A DNA stretch of 64,000 nt from Roseiarcus sp963820795 (GTDB lineage: Bacteria > Pseudomonadota > Alphaproteobacteria > Rhizobiales > Beijerinckiaceae), in contig CAWGBJ010000009.1 in assembly GCA_963820795.1 (NCBI GenBank), forward strand, positions 310,001 through 374,000, written 5' to 3'. A program made the position numbers and the translations under genes. Shown here piece by piece: positions 44,975-54,358 of the stretch. Each line of letters begins with the position of its first letter. Position 1 is the first letter of the stretch. Below the pieces are notes generated by a model. The model ran no database searches, was not told the origin of the DNA, and saw nothing but the letters and a program-made list of their open reading frames with translations.

Positions 44975-46817
44975 TGCCGCGGATCTCCCTCAGCGAGATG
45001 CGACGATAGAGGTCGCTCAGCGCCTCAACCGCATCGGCTCCGCCGAAGACAAAGGCGTCGACGCCGGCGGCGCGCAGGTCCGCTTCCGCCTCTCCCGGCT
45101 TTCCGGCAACGAGCAAACCTTCGATGCCGGAAGCCTTGAGCGCGGCGGCAAAGTCCTTTCCCGCCGACGCGTAGGCCGCGTCGTCCCCGCACAGACAGGC
45201 GAGCCGCGCGCCGCTCCTCTTTATGCGCTGGACCGCGTCCAAAGGCGTTGCCGCCTCGCCGTCGTAAACCGGCTCGATGCCGCCCGCTTCCAGCCACTCG
45301 CAGACGAACGCCGCCCGGCGGCGATGCAAGGGTTCGGGCCCAAGCGCGATGAGATAGACCTTTGGCCGCGACCCGGTCTTCGTGAGCATCGCATCTGAGG
45401 CGTCGCGCAACGCTTCGAACGGCTCGGCCAGACGAAACGGCCGCAGGGCGCCCTCGGCGGTTACCGGAGTTTCGCGCGCCGGCGCGGCGGGCGCAAGCTC
45501 GACCGCCCGCTCGGCCAGATCCGGATGCGCGCTGACGCCGGTGATCGGCGCTTTGAGCCGCGCGACGTCCGCCTTAAGCGCCGCCGCGCTCGCCGCAACC
45601 TGACGCTGGAACGCGCCGCTCGCCAGGACTGCGGGCAGGCCGCCCTGGGCCTCCGCTTCCTGAAAGAGCGACCAGCCCTTCGCGCCGAGCGCCCGGGTCA
45701 GCGCCTCGAATCCGCCCGCACCCGCGGCGGGGTCGGCGACGAAACCGAGGTTGGATTCGCGTAAGAGAATGAGCTGGCCGTTGCGCGCCAGCCGCCGCGC
45801 CAGACTGTCCGGCAGACCGAGCGCAAGCGTATGCGGCAGCACGCTGATGCTGTCGGCCCCGCCAAGACCCGCCGAAAACGCGGCCATCGCGCCGCGCATC
45901 ACGTTCACGAACGGATCCCGCGCGGTCATCATGCGCCAGGCGCTCTCGGCATGGATATTGGCGAAGCGCGGCTCGAGACCGCACGCCTCCTCGACCCGCG
46001 CCCACATGAGACGAAGGGCGCGAAACTTCGACAATGTGACGAATTCGTCCGCATCCGCCGCGAGGCGGAACGAAATTCTCCGCCGCGCCTCGTCCAAGGG
46101 AACGCCCGCGGCCACGAAGAGGCGCATGAGGCTGACGCCGGCCCCGAGCGCGAAAGCGAGTTCCTGCCCCGGCGCGCCGCCGGCGGCGTGCACCGCCCGT
46201 GCGTCGGCGACGGCTAGCGGGCCTGCGAATCCTGCGGCCCGAAGCGTGAGCGCGGCGTCGAGATACGGCTGCGCATGGGAGGGCCAATCCGCGGGGAACG
46301 GACCGAACGCGCTCCAGGCGAACGGATCGAGACCGAAGGCGACGGCGCAGTCCGCGGCACGAGCGCCGGACCGCTCGATCAGGCTTGCGAACCTCCGCGC
46401 CTCTTCGGCGCCCTGGCGCCCGAGATCGAGTTCGAACCTGAGCCCACCCTCGAACCGTACGCCCTCGAACGCCGCGTGCAGAGACGCCGAATCGAAGCGC
46501 CTGAGCCCGAACCCATAGCCGCCGATGGCGCCGGAGAAGACGACCTGCAGACCATCGGCGGCGCCGGCCAGGTCCTCGAGCGCCTGGGCGTTCGCTTCGC
46601 CCGGATCAGGGTGATCGAGGCGCGCCATGATGCGCCACGAGCCTTCGGCCCGAAGCGCGCGCGGCCCTTCCGCCGGCGGATAAAGCGGCTCGATCTCAAT
46701 TCCGTCGGCGGTCCTCGCGGCGAGCGCATCGAGGCTTTTGCCTTTCAGCGCCGCCGCAGCGGCCTTGCGCCAGTCGGCCCCGCTCCAACGTGGAAAAACG
46801 CCAACCTCCGCGCCCAA
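44967..46817 (-). CDS. mutA: Methylmalonyl-CoA mutase small subunit
   Basis: 616-residue partner of MutB. It has the same barrel-plus-B12-fold layout but lacks the DxHxxG cobalamin motif, as expected for the structural chain. Recognisable segments are FPRWSGADWRKAAAAALKG, ANIHAESAWRMMTARDPFVN, GGADSISVLPHTLALGLPD and DPAAGAGGFEALTRALG. The 3' end overlaps mutB. The cobalamin for the dimer may depend on cobT at 15.3 kb. No MeaB/ArgK chaperone or epimerase gene is in the window. Confidence 0.93.
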   Translation of the reverse strand: MGAEVGVFPRWSGADWRKAAAAALKGKSLDALAARTADGIEIEPLYPPAEGPRALRAEGSWRIMARLDHPDPGEANAQALEDLAGAADGLQVVFSGAIGGYGFGLRRFDSASLHAAFEGVRFEGGLRFELDLGRQGAEEARRFASLIERSGARAADCAVAFGLDPFAWSAFGPFPADWPSHAQPYLDAALTLRAAGFAGPLAVADARAVHAAGGAPGQELAFALGAGVSLMRLFVAAGVPLDEARRRISFRLAADADEFVTLSKFRALRLMWARVEEACGLEPRFANIHAESAWRMMTARDPFVNVMRGAMAAFSAGLGGADSISVLPHTLALGLPDSLARRLARNGQLILLRESNLGFVADPAAGAGGFEALTRALGAKGWSLFQEAEAQGGLPAVLASGAFQRQVAASAAALKADVARLKAPITGVSAHPDLAERAVELAPAAPARETPVTAEGALRPFRLAEPFEALRDASDAMLTKTGSRPKVYLIALGPEPLHRRRAAFVCEWLEAGGIEPVYDGEAATPLDAVQRIKRSGARLACLCGDDAAYASAGKDFAAALKASGIEGLLVAGKPGEAEADLRAAGVDAFVFGGADAVEALSDLYRRISLREIRGIE

Positions 46818-46832
46818 CGCCGGAACCTCCGC

Positions 46833-47241
46833 CTAAATGAATTGCGACAGGCCCGGGATCGAGGCGGTAATCTCCCCGACGGTCTGATCGCCAGCGACCT
46901 CTCGAGCATAGGCAAAGACCTCGCGGCCCGCAGTCTGAATCTGGTCCATGCTGAGCCCGAGGCCCATCAATTGGCCGCCGAGCGCCATCAGGCCGCCGCC
47001 GCCCATGGCGCCGGCGGCGACGCCCATCAACCCCTTCAGCCCATAGCCCATGCCTTCGCCTCCGGTCGGAGCGCTGGAGGCGATGATCGCCTGCAACTCC
47101 GGCGCCTTGCCGAACAAATCCTTGACGCCGTCTTCTGAGGCTTCGCGCTGGATGAAATCGGCGATCAAAGCGACGACTTTGCGCGCGGTTTCGGGAGACA
47201 GAATTCGCCGCCTTGGCGACGCGGGCGATCAGATTATCCAT
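46833..47241 (-). CDS. DUF2267-like small protein (one frameshift near 47203)
   Basis: MDNLIARVAKAAN at the 5' end (ATG 47241) and LSPETARKVVALIADFIQRE in another frame join if one base of AATT at 47202-47205 is removed, giving 135 residues. As written the 5' frame diverges after NSVSRN, and an internal start at 47168 gives only 111 residues. The N-terminal helical part resembles the DUF2267-like starts of small rhizobial proteins. It then has a glycine/methionine-rich stretch (GVAAGAMGGGGLMALGGQLM) and a conserved-looking end (ASIPGLSQFI). The function is unknown. It lies 15 nt upstream of mutA on the same strand. Confidence 0.7.
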
Positions 47242-47811
47242 TGTTCAGCCTCCTACCGCGCGGCCGCGCTCGCGGCCCCACCGCTTGCGCGGACCAAATC
47301 AAACGTGGGCCGCCATAGTAATTGGTCGGGCCAGGAAGCGAAATGGCGGAAACGGGCATCCTGTCGATACCGCGTCGCCAGGGGCGCGCCGCGATCCGGG
47401 GCGATCGGGAGGAAACCGAATGGGAAGCCGGTTCCCGGCCAAATGCTGCGTCGCAACATGAAAAATTCACATAACTACAACAACCTGATTAAAAACGCCC
47501 GTGAGGCCGAGAGACTCTGGCGGCCTCGGGGATGCAAAGCATCAGCCGAACGGGAGGGGAGCCTTCCTGACTCGGTCGTTGTAATGGGCTGAATTCGCTT
47601 TGCTTATGGGAAGAGCCTGAGGAAGAGGGCAGTCCGACAGCCGAACAATCTACCCGCCAGTTCTTGACCGGTTCCTCAAAGGCTGAGAATTCGCTAAAGT
47701 GGCTATGCAAAATTCACATGCCTGGCTTCCCAGCCGTGGCCTACCTGTGTCGGAGGCAAGAGGCTATATCGCAGTGCAACACAAGGTTCCATCTTGCCAT
47801 AGGAGACAGGC
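47242..47811. other. Intergenic region with stem-loops, no supported gene
   Basis: 570 bases, locally AT-rich around 47450-47500. GAGGCCG (47503-47509) pairs with CGGCCTC (47521-47527), with AGAGACTCT nested inside. Just downstream GATGC-AAA-GCATC forms a second hairpin. These could be an untranslated RNA or leader structure, but no known family was recognised. The DUF1127 promoter should lie in the last 150 bases. Confidence 0.45.
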
Positions 47812-47976
47812 ATGACCCCGCTGAAGACCATTTCCGACAAACTGAACGCCTGGCGGCGCTATCGCGAAGCGGTCCGCGAATTGTCGCACCTTACGGACCG
47901 CGAGCTCGAGGATATCGGCCTTCGCCGCGGCGACATCGAAGACGTTGTCCGCCGCACGGTGCTGAAGACCGCCTGA
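47812..47976 (+). CDS. DUF1127 family small protein
   Basis: A 54-residue protein with the DUF1127 pattern: an N-terminal basic amphipathic helix (LNAWRRYREAVRELSHLTDR) followed by ELEDIGLRRGDIEDVVR, the diagnostic LxDIGLxRxDI motif. AGGAGACAGG lies directly before the ATG. Small DUF1127 proteins in alphaproteobacteria act in RNA turnover and phosphate/carbon regulation, but no specific role can be assigned here. A strong terminator follows 50 bases later. Confidence 0.92.
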   Translation: MTPLKTISDKLNAWRRYREAVRELSHLTDRELEDIGLRRGDIEDVVRRTVLKTA

Positions 47977-48001
47977 CAAAGGCGGTCCTCGACAAGATGG
48001 C

Positions 48002-48060
48002 GCGCCGGCCTTATGCCGGCGCGGCGCAAAAGGCGGCCCGATGCGTCCGCCTTTTTGTTT
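48002..48060 (+). terminator. Double-hairpin rho-independent terminator after DUF1127
   Basis: GCGCCGGC (48002-48009) pairs with GCCGGCGC (48015-48022). Then AAAAGGCGG (48028-48036) pairs with CCGCCTTTT (48047-48055), followed by a T-rich tract to 48060. It separates the DUF1127 gene from trmFO. Confidence 0.88.
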
Positions 48061-48109
48061 TGACGACGACCGGTTGACGTTTCGTGCACGCTTTGTGACA
48101 AGCTGTCCC

Positions 48110-49720
48110 ATGCGTCCCATTCACGTCGTCGGCGGGGGACTGGCGGGCTCGGAAGCCGCGTGGCAGGCGGCGGAGGCCGGCGCGCCTGTCGTGCTGCACG
48201 AGATGCGGCCGATCGCATCGACGGACGCGCACCGTACCGGGCGTCTCGCCGAGCTCGTCTGCTCGAATTCGTTCCGCTCCGACGATGCTTCCGCCAACGC
48301 CGTTGGGGTGCTGCATCGAGAGATGCGAGCGCTCGGTTCCATCGTCATGCGCAGCGCCGACGCGCATCAGGTGCCGGCCGGCGGCGCCCTTGCCGTCGAT
48401 CGCGACGGCTTCTCCGAGGCGGTCGAGGCGGCGGTTCTCTCCCATCCGTTGATCCGCCTCGAGCGCGGCGAGATCGCCGGCCTGCCGCCCGCGGAGTGGG
48501 ACAGTGTGATTGTCGCCACCGGCCCGCTCACGTCCCCGGCCCTGGCGCAGCCGCTCGGCGAGCTGACCGGCGAAGGCGCGCTCGCCTTCTTCGACGCCAT
48601 CGCGCCGATCGTGCACCGTGACTCGATCGACATGAGCGTCGCCTGGATGCAGTCGCGCTACGACAAGGAGGGGCCAGGCGGCGATGCGGCGGCTTACGTC
48701 AACTGCCCGCTGACCCGCGACCAGTACGAGGCCTTCATCGACGCCTTGCTTGCGGCGGAGAAGATTGAATTTCGCGAGTTCGAGGGCACGCCCTATTTTG
48801 AGGGCTGCCTGCCGATCGAGGTGATGGCGGAGCGTGGCCGCGAGACGCTGCGGCACGGGCCGATGAAACCTTTCGGTCTTACCAACGCGCACGCGCCCAC
48901 CGCCAAGCCCTATGCCGTCGTTCAATTGAGGCAGGATAACGCTCTCGGCAGCCTCTTCAACATGGTCGGCTTCCAGACGAAGCTCAAATACGGCGAACAG
49001 GCCCGGATCTTTCGCCTGATCCCGGGCCTCGAGCGGGCCGAATTCGCCCGGCTCGGCGGCATCCACCGCAACACCTATCTGAATTCGCCCCGGCTCCTGG
49101 ACAGCCGGCTGCGGCTCAAGGCTCAGCCGCGGCTGCGCTTCGCCGGCCAGATCACCGGCTGCGAGGGCTATGTCGAGAGCGCGGCGGTCGGCCTCGTCGC
49201 CGGCCGCCTCGCCGCCGCCGAGCGCCTCGGCCGGGAGCTCGAGCCGCCGCCGGCGGCGACCGCGATCGGCGCGCTCCTCAACCATATCACCGGCGGGCAC
49301 ATCGAATCGATCGAGGCCGGACCCCGCTCCTTCCAGCCTATGAACGTCAACTTTGGCCTCTTTCCGCCGATCGTCGAGCCGCGCGCCGACGCGGCGGGCC
49401 GCCGCTTGCCCGGGCCGGAGCGCGGCGCAGCGCGAAAGCGGGCGCTGTCGGCGCGGGCGGAACGGGATCTGGCTGGATGGATCAACGCTGCCGGTGAGCT
49501 TGAGGCCGTTCGATCGCGCGGCTCGCGACAGCCGATGCGGAGCGGCTGTCCTGAGGTCTGGGTTCGGCGGCGACGCCGGCCGGCGCTGACAACAAGTTCG
49601 GCCGCCTCGATCCGTTCGGCAACGCTGTCCATCGGGCGCTCGCCTTCGATCTCGCTGGCGAGGACGCGCGGGAACATCGCGACGGAGTGGACCGCGGCCG
49701 GTTGGACGGCCACGGGGTAA
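48110..49720 (+). CDS. trmFO: Methylenetetrahydrofolate--tRNA-(uracil-54-C5)-methyltransferase with atypical C-terminal tail
   Basis: Flavoprotein that methylates U54 of tRNA using methylene-THF. The ATG at 48110 gives MRPIHVVGGGLAGSEAAWQA, the FAD Rossmann motif at the N-terminus. ELVCSNSFRSDD, YVNCPLTRDQYEAFIDALL, YFEGCLPIEVMAERG and QPMNVNFGLFPPI are TrmFO blocks. The family normally ends soon after KRALSARAxxDL. Here the frame continues about 80 more residues with arginine/serine-rich sequence unlike TrmFO. This suggests a lost stop or an indel near 49470-49500, or a real extension. The domain call is firm, the end point is not. Confidence 0.88.
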   Translation: MRPIHVVGGGLAGSEAAWQAAEAGAPVVLHEMRPIASTDAHRTGRLAELVCSNSFRSDDASANAVGVLHREMRALGSIVMRSADAHQVPAGGALAVDRDGFSEAVEAAVLSHPLIRLERGEIAGLPPAEWDSVIVATGPLTSPALAQPLGELTGEGALAFFDAIAPIVHRDSIDMSVAWMQSRYDKEGPGGDAAAYVNCPLTRDQYEAFIDALLAAEKIEFREFEGTPYFEGCLPIEVMAERGRETLRHGPMKPFGLTNAHAPTAKPYAVVQLRQDNALGSLFNMVGFQTKLKYGEQARIFRLIPGLERAEFARLGGIHRNTYLNSPRLLDSRLRLKAQPRLRFAGQITGCEGYVESAAVGLVAGRLAAAERLGRELEPPPAATAIGALLNHITGGHIESIEAGPRSFQPMNVNFGLFPPIVEPRADAAGRRLPGPERGAARKRALSARAERDLAGWINAAGELEAVRSRGSRQPMRSGCPEVWVRRRRRPALTTSSAASIRSATLSIGRSPSISLARTRGNIATEWTAAGWTATG

Positions 49721-49790
49721 CATCGTCACAGCCGCCCTTGCATATCGGCGACTCCTGGCCGCAACCGGCCCGGCGCGATAATCTCATCCC

Positions 49791-50600
49791 ATGACGGAAC
49801 GCATGAGCCTCGAGGACTTCGTCGGCCGGCATCGGCGGCTCTTCATCCTGACCGGCGCCGGCTGCAGCACGTCTTCCGGCATCCCCGACTACCGCGACGC
49901 CGACGGCCATTGGAAGCGGCAGCAGCCGGTGACCTACCCGGCGTTCACCGGCGACGAAAATACGCGCCGGCGCTACTGGGCGCGGAGCCTCATCGGCTGG
50001 CGGCGCTTTCACCGCGCAAAGCCGAACGATGCCCATCGCGCTCTCGCCCGGCTCGAGGCGATGGGCCGGAGCGAACTGCTCCTGACCCAGAATGTCGACC
50101 GGCTGCACCAGGCGGCTGGCAGCGCCCGGGTGATCGACCTGCACGGGCGGCTCGACCTCGTCCGCTGCCTCGGTTGCGAGCGTCGAACGGCGCGCGACGA
50201 CATGCAGGACGAACTCGCCCGGCTGAACGCCGGCTGGCTCGATCTCGACGCCGGGGATGCGCCGGACGGCGACGCCGACCTCGACCGCGTCGACTTTTCC
50301 TCTTTCGCCGTGCCGGCCTGCCGCGCCTGCGGCGGCGTACTCAAGCCTGACGTCGTGTTTTTCGGCGAGAACGTTCCGCGCGACCGGATCGATGCGGCGG
50401 CCCGACACCTCGAGCAGGCCGACGCTATGCTGATCGTCGGCTCGTCGCTCATGGTCTATTCCGGCTTCCGCTTTGCCCAGAAAGCGGCCTTGGCCGGAAA
50501 GCCGTTGGCCGCGGTCAACCTCGGCCGGACCCGTGCCGATGGGCTCATTGCATTGAAGGTCGAGGAGGCGTGCGAGGCCGCGCTGGCGTTTCTGTTGTAA
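49791..50600 (+). CDS. Sir2-family NAD-dependent protein deacetylase
   Basis: 269-residue sirtuin. Signatures: the NAD-binding ILTGAGCSTSSGIPDYRD, the active-site TQNVDRLHQAAGS and DLHGRLDLVRCLGC with the catalytic His. The zinc site is CLGC and CRACGG, then LKPDVVFFGENVP and IVGSSLMVYSGFRF. GTxSG-like GSSL is kept. ATG 49791 is used; ATG 49803 (MSLEDFVGRH) is possible. It would remove acetyl groups from lysines of metabolic enzymes such as acyl-CoA synthetases. Confidence 0.93.
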   Translation: MTERMSLEDFVGRHRRLFILTGAGCSTSSGIPDYRDADGHWKRQQPVTYPAFTGDENTRRRYWARSLIGWRRFHRAKPNDAHRALARLEAMGRSELLLTQNVDRLHQAAGSARVIDLHGRLDLVRCLGCERRTARDDMQDELARLNAGWLDLDAGDAPDGDADLDRVDFSSFAVPACRACGGVLKPDVVFFGENVPRDRIDAAARHLEQADAMLIVGSSLMVYSGFRFAQKAALAGKPLAAVNLGRTRADGLIALKVEEACEAALAFLL

Positions 50601-51096
50601 CGCCCTCGCCAGCCTGCTCCCAACTCTACATTCCGGCCTATACCGACCGCCACGACCCCAACGTATGGACCGATGAAGGCGCGGTTCGACTGAACTTTTA
50701 CCACGAGCGACGCGGGTTCGCGGAAAACGAGATTTCCGCCTGTTACTCCCTGCCAACAGGACAAATCGCTTCCCGCCGCTCTCGAGCGATTGCACAAATG
50801 CTGCGTCTTTCATTTGGTTGAGCGGATTTGCTCGTGTGGAAGAGAAAGACCGAGCAGGGGAGATTATCGCCCCTGTTAGGCCGATGAACAGGAGGGACTG
50901 GGAGGGGGAGCGCAAAGCGGAAAACCGATTTCATGGGTCCGCGGGAGCGCGCGACCGTCAAGAAAATCTAAACGAAGCCGCCGGGCGCCGGTCCCGCCTT
51001 GCGTTTTGCGTAAGGATAACGCCATATCTGTTTGATTTTGCGAACGTAACTACGGTTTGTCCTCGCCGACTTTTGCCTTAAGCGGGCAAGACCAGC
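50601..51096. other. Intergenic region, no supported gene
   Basis: About 500 bases of somewhat lower GC than the neighbours. Small open frames have no recognisable sequence. It may contain the degraded 5' part of the methyltransferase remnant that follows, but no homologous segment could be recognised. Confidence 0.45.
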
Positions 51097-51354
51097 GTGC
51101 TTCGCATCTCTGTGGCGAACGGGTCCGGTTTCTACCACGTCATTCGCCACCCGAGCTGCCTCCGCCTGTTCGTCAACGCGCTCGGCTGGGGTCTGGCGTT
51201 TCGCGCCGTCGCAGGCATCGTCATCGCCCTCCTGATGCTTGCTGCCCTGATGGCGCGCATCGACGCGGAGGAGCGCTCGCTCCGCGAGACTTTCGGCGCC
51301 GAATACGAGGCGTACCGCGCCCGCACATGGCGGCTTTTTCCTCATCTCTACTGA
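51097..51354 (+). pseudogene. C-terminal remnant of an isoprenylcysteine carboxyl methyltransferase-like protein
   Basis: GFYHVIRHPSCLRLFVNALG corresponds to the YxxVRHPxYxG core of ICMT/PEMT-type membrane methyltransferases. The chain ends in EERSLRETFGAEYEAYRART-WRLFPHLY, the normal C-terminus of the family. Intact members have another 70-120 residues with two or more helices before this point; nothing matching was found upstream in any frame. The P-x-Y of RHPxY is also changed (RHPSC). The GTG start at 51097 has no good ribosome site. I read it as a 5'-truncated relic. Confidence 0.75.
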
Positions 51355-51435
51355 GGCGACGCGCGCGGTTGCCTCGCTGTTGCCCATCCCCTAAAGCTGC
51401 GCGCGCCTTCGCCGCCTCGCTTGGATACTCCCGAC

Positions 51436-52230
51436 ATGATCCGCTCCGCCCTGATGACCGTGATGACCAACGCCGCGATCAAGGCGGGCCGCGGCCTCAA
51501 GCGGGACTTCGGCGAGATCGGCGAGTTGCAGGTGTCGATGAAGGGACCCGGCGACTTTGTCAGTCTCGCTGACCAGCGCGCCGAAAAGACGCTTTACGAG
51601 GAACTCGCCAGGGCGCGGCCGGGCTACGGCTTCGTCATGGAAGAAGGCGGCCGCATCGAGGGTCCCGACAAGAGCCACACCTGGCACATCGATCCGCTCG
51701 ACGCGACAACCAACTTCCTGCACGCGATCCCGATCTTCGCCATCTCGATTGCGCTCGAGCGCGAGGGGCAGATTGTTGCGGGCGTCGTCTACAATCCGGC
51801 GGACGACGCAATGTATGTGACCGAGAAGGGGCAGGGCGCATTTGGCGGCAATCGGCGCCTGCGGGTTGCAGCGCGCGTCGAATTGTCGCAGGCTTTGTTC
51901 GGCTGCGGCATCCCGCATCTGGGCAAGGCGGCCCAGCATCCGCGATTCAAGGCGGAACTCGCGGTGGTGATGGCGCGGGTCGTGAACGTCCGCCGGATGG
52001 GCTGCGCCTCGCTCGACCTCGCCTATGTCGCCGGCGGCCGCTTTGACGCCTTCTGGGAGCGGGGCCTCAATTCCTGGGACATCGCCGCAGGCTCCCTCTT
52101 GATTCGCGAGGCCGGCGGATACGTGACCGGCGCCGACGGGGAAGCCGATTTCCTCGCCACCGGATCCATCGCCTGCGGCAACGAAACGATGCACCGGGAG
52201 CTGCTGGCGCTCTTGAGGAGCGCGGCTTAA
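51436..52230 (+). CDS. Inositol monophosphatase family protein with altered metal motif
   Basis: SuhB/IMPase-like phosphatase, 264 residues from ATG 51436 (TTG 51421 also possible). The Mg-binding blocks are VSLADQRAEKTLYEEL, VMEEGG, HIDPLDATTNFLHAIPIFAI and NSWDIAAGSLLIREAGG. In nearly all members the second block reads DPLDGTTNFLHG; here both glycines are alanine (DATTN, LHA). The acidic ligands remain, so activity may be kept but altered. It lies just upstream of the Ehr cluster on the same strand, with 113 nt between. Confidence 0.88.
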   Translation: MIRSALMTVMTNAAIKAGRGLKRDFGEIGELQVSMKGPGDFVSLADQRAEKTLYEELARARPGYGFVMEEGGRIEGPDKSHTWHIDPLDATTNFLHAIPIFAISIALEREGQIVAGVVYNPADDAMYVTEKGQGAFGGNRRLRVAARVELSQALFGCGIPHLGKAAQHPRFKAELAVVMARVVNVRRMGCASLDLAYVAGGRFDAFWERGLNSWDIAAGSLLIREAGGYVTGADGEADFLATGSIACGNETMHRELLALLRSAA

Positions 52231-52343
52231 CGCGACGCCATTTTCTGCTACGGTCGGGCTCGGGGGCGAAAAGCCGTCGATTCTTTGAATTTCAGGTCAG
52301 CGGTGGGGGACTACTCGGTCTTGCAGATTCGCGGCGCGCTCAC

Positions 52344-54358
52344 ATGAGCGTGGTCATTTTCCTGCTTCTGGGCGACGCTGCGCTTTTGGCGCTTGCCGTC
52401 GTCGCCGCCTTCGCGGCGCGAAAGCCTTACGCTTCGAGCGCTCGTCTACGGCGCCGCCCTCGCGATCTCGGCCGCGCTGATGATTGGCGCGCTCGTCCAG
52501 CTTCTGGGCGGGACGAAAGCTGATGAGCTTGTGCTGCCGCTCGGCCTGCCGTGGATTGGCGCCGCGCTTCCGCGTTGACGCGCTGTCGGCGTTCTTTCTC
52601 GTCGTCGTCAATCTCGGCGGCGGCGCGGCGAGCCTCTATGGCCTCGGCGTCGGACGCAGCGAGCATTCGCCCGAACGCGTGCTGCCGTTCTTTCCCGCCT
52701 TCCTCGCCGGAATGAATCTGGTCCTCGTCGCCGACGACGCCTACACCTTCCTGCTTTCCTGGGAGTTCATGTCGATCGGCTCGTGGGCGCTGGTCATGGC
52801 CCATCACCGCGAAGGCGACAACGCGCGCGCCGGCTACGTCTACCTGGTGATGGCGAGCTTTGGCACTCTGATGCTGCTGCTGGCCTTCGCCTTGCTGGCG
52901 GGCCCTGCCGGCAGCTATGCCTTCGACGCCATGCGGGCAATGACGCCTGCGCCAGGTCTCGCCGGCCTCGCCTTCATGCTGGCGCTGATCGGCGCCGGCT
53001 CGAAGGCTGGGATCGTCCCGCTGCATGTCTGGCTGCCGCTCGCCCATCCCGCCGCGCCGAGCCATGTCTCGGCGCTGATGAGCGGGGTGATGACGAAGGT
53101 GGCGGTCTACGGCTTCATCCGGATCGTCTTCGAACTGGCGGGACCGGGCGCCTGGTGGTGGAGCGTCCCGGTCCTCGCGGTCGGGGCCTCGACCGCGCTG
53201 CTCGGCGTACTCTACGCCCTGATGCAGCACGACCTCAAGCGCCTGCTCGCCTATCATACGGTCGAAAACATCGGCATCATCTTCATCGGTCTCGGGCTCG
53301 CGCTGGCGTTCAGGGCGTTCGCCATGCCCTCGGCTTCCGCGCTGGCGATGACGGCCGGCCTCTTGCACGTGTTCAATCATTCTCTCTTCAAGAGCCTGCT
53401 GTTCTTCGGCGCGGGCGCCGTGCTGTCGGCGACTGGCGAACGCGACATGGACCATTTGGGCGGCCTTATCCACAATATGCCCCGGACGGCTTTCGCCTTT
53501 CTCGTCGGCTCCGCCGCCATTTCGGCGCTGCCGCCGTTCAACGGCTTCGTCTCCGAGTGGCTGACGTTTCAGGCGATCCTCTTGAGCCCGGATCTGTCGT
53601 CCTGGGTCTTGAAGATCTTGGCGCCCGCAGTCGGCGCGCTGCTCGCCCTTTCAGCCGCGCTCGCCGCGGCGTGCTTCGCCAAGGCGTTCGGCATCACCTT
53701 CCTTGGCCGTCCGCGCACGGATGTGGCCAAGCAGGCAAAAGAGGCCGACCGTCTCATCCTCGTGGCGATGCTGGCGCTGGCGGCTCTCTGTCTCCTCGTC
53801 GGTGTCTTTCCCGGTCTCTTCATCGACGCCCTGGCGCCCGCAGTGAGCGCCGCCGTCGGCGCCCGAATGCCGGCGCAGACCGGCAATGCCTGGCTCTCGA
53901 TCGCGCCGATCGCCGAAAGCCGTAGCTCGTATAATGGGCTTCTCGTCTTTCTCTTCATCGTCATCTCGGCCTCGCTGGCCGCCAGCGTCATCCATCGCGT
54001 CGCCTCCGCCGCCTTGCGCCGCGCGCCGCCGTGGGACTGCGGCTTTCCCGACCCGAGCCCGGCGACGCAATATACGGCGGAAAGCTTCGTCCAGCCGATC
54101 CGCCGCGTGTTCGGCGCCGTCGCTTTTGTCGTTCGGGAGCGCGTCGACATGCCCGGTCCTGGCGAGACGCGGCCGGCGCGTTTTGATCTTAGGCTCGAGG
54201 ATAGGATCTGGGACACGCTTTATGTTCCCTTGGTCGCCATCGTCGGCCGGGCGTCGACGCAGCTCAACCGCCTGCAGTTTCTCACCATCCGTCAGTATCT
54301 GAGCGTCGTCTTCGGCGCGCTGGTCACGCTTCTCGTCGTGCTGGCGTCATGGCCTTGA
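52344..54358 (+). CDS. hyfB: HyfB-like proton-translocating membrane subunit (two frameshifts)
   Basis: NuoL/NuoM-like subunit of a hydrogenase-4-related complex. The start MSVVIFLLLGDAALLALAVV (ATG 52344) is in one frame; SLTLRALVYGAALAISAALM follows in a second and FRVDALSAFFLVVVNLGGG in a third. Single extra bases near 52421-52423 (AAA for AA) and 52558-52568 explain both breaks. Correcting them gives 670 residues, almost exactly the length of E. coli HyfB. The main frame has about 14 helices with the proton-channel Lys segment GSKAGIVPLHVWLPLAHPAA and VLYALMQHDLKRLLAYHTVE. It overlaps hyfC by ten bases. Confidence 0.85.

Noticed and set aside
48011..50915. Two long minus-strand frames over trmFO and the sirtuin gene
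   Set aside because: Both are shadows of plus-strand genes with diagnostic motifs. Only a short part near 49482-49713 looks faintly protein-like and it was not strong enough to call.
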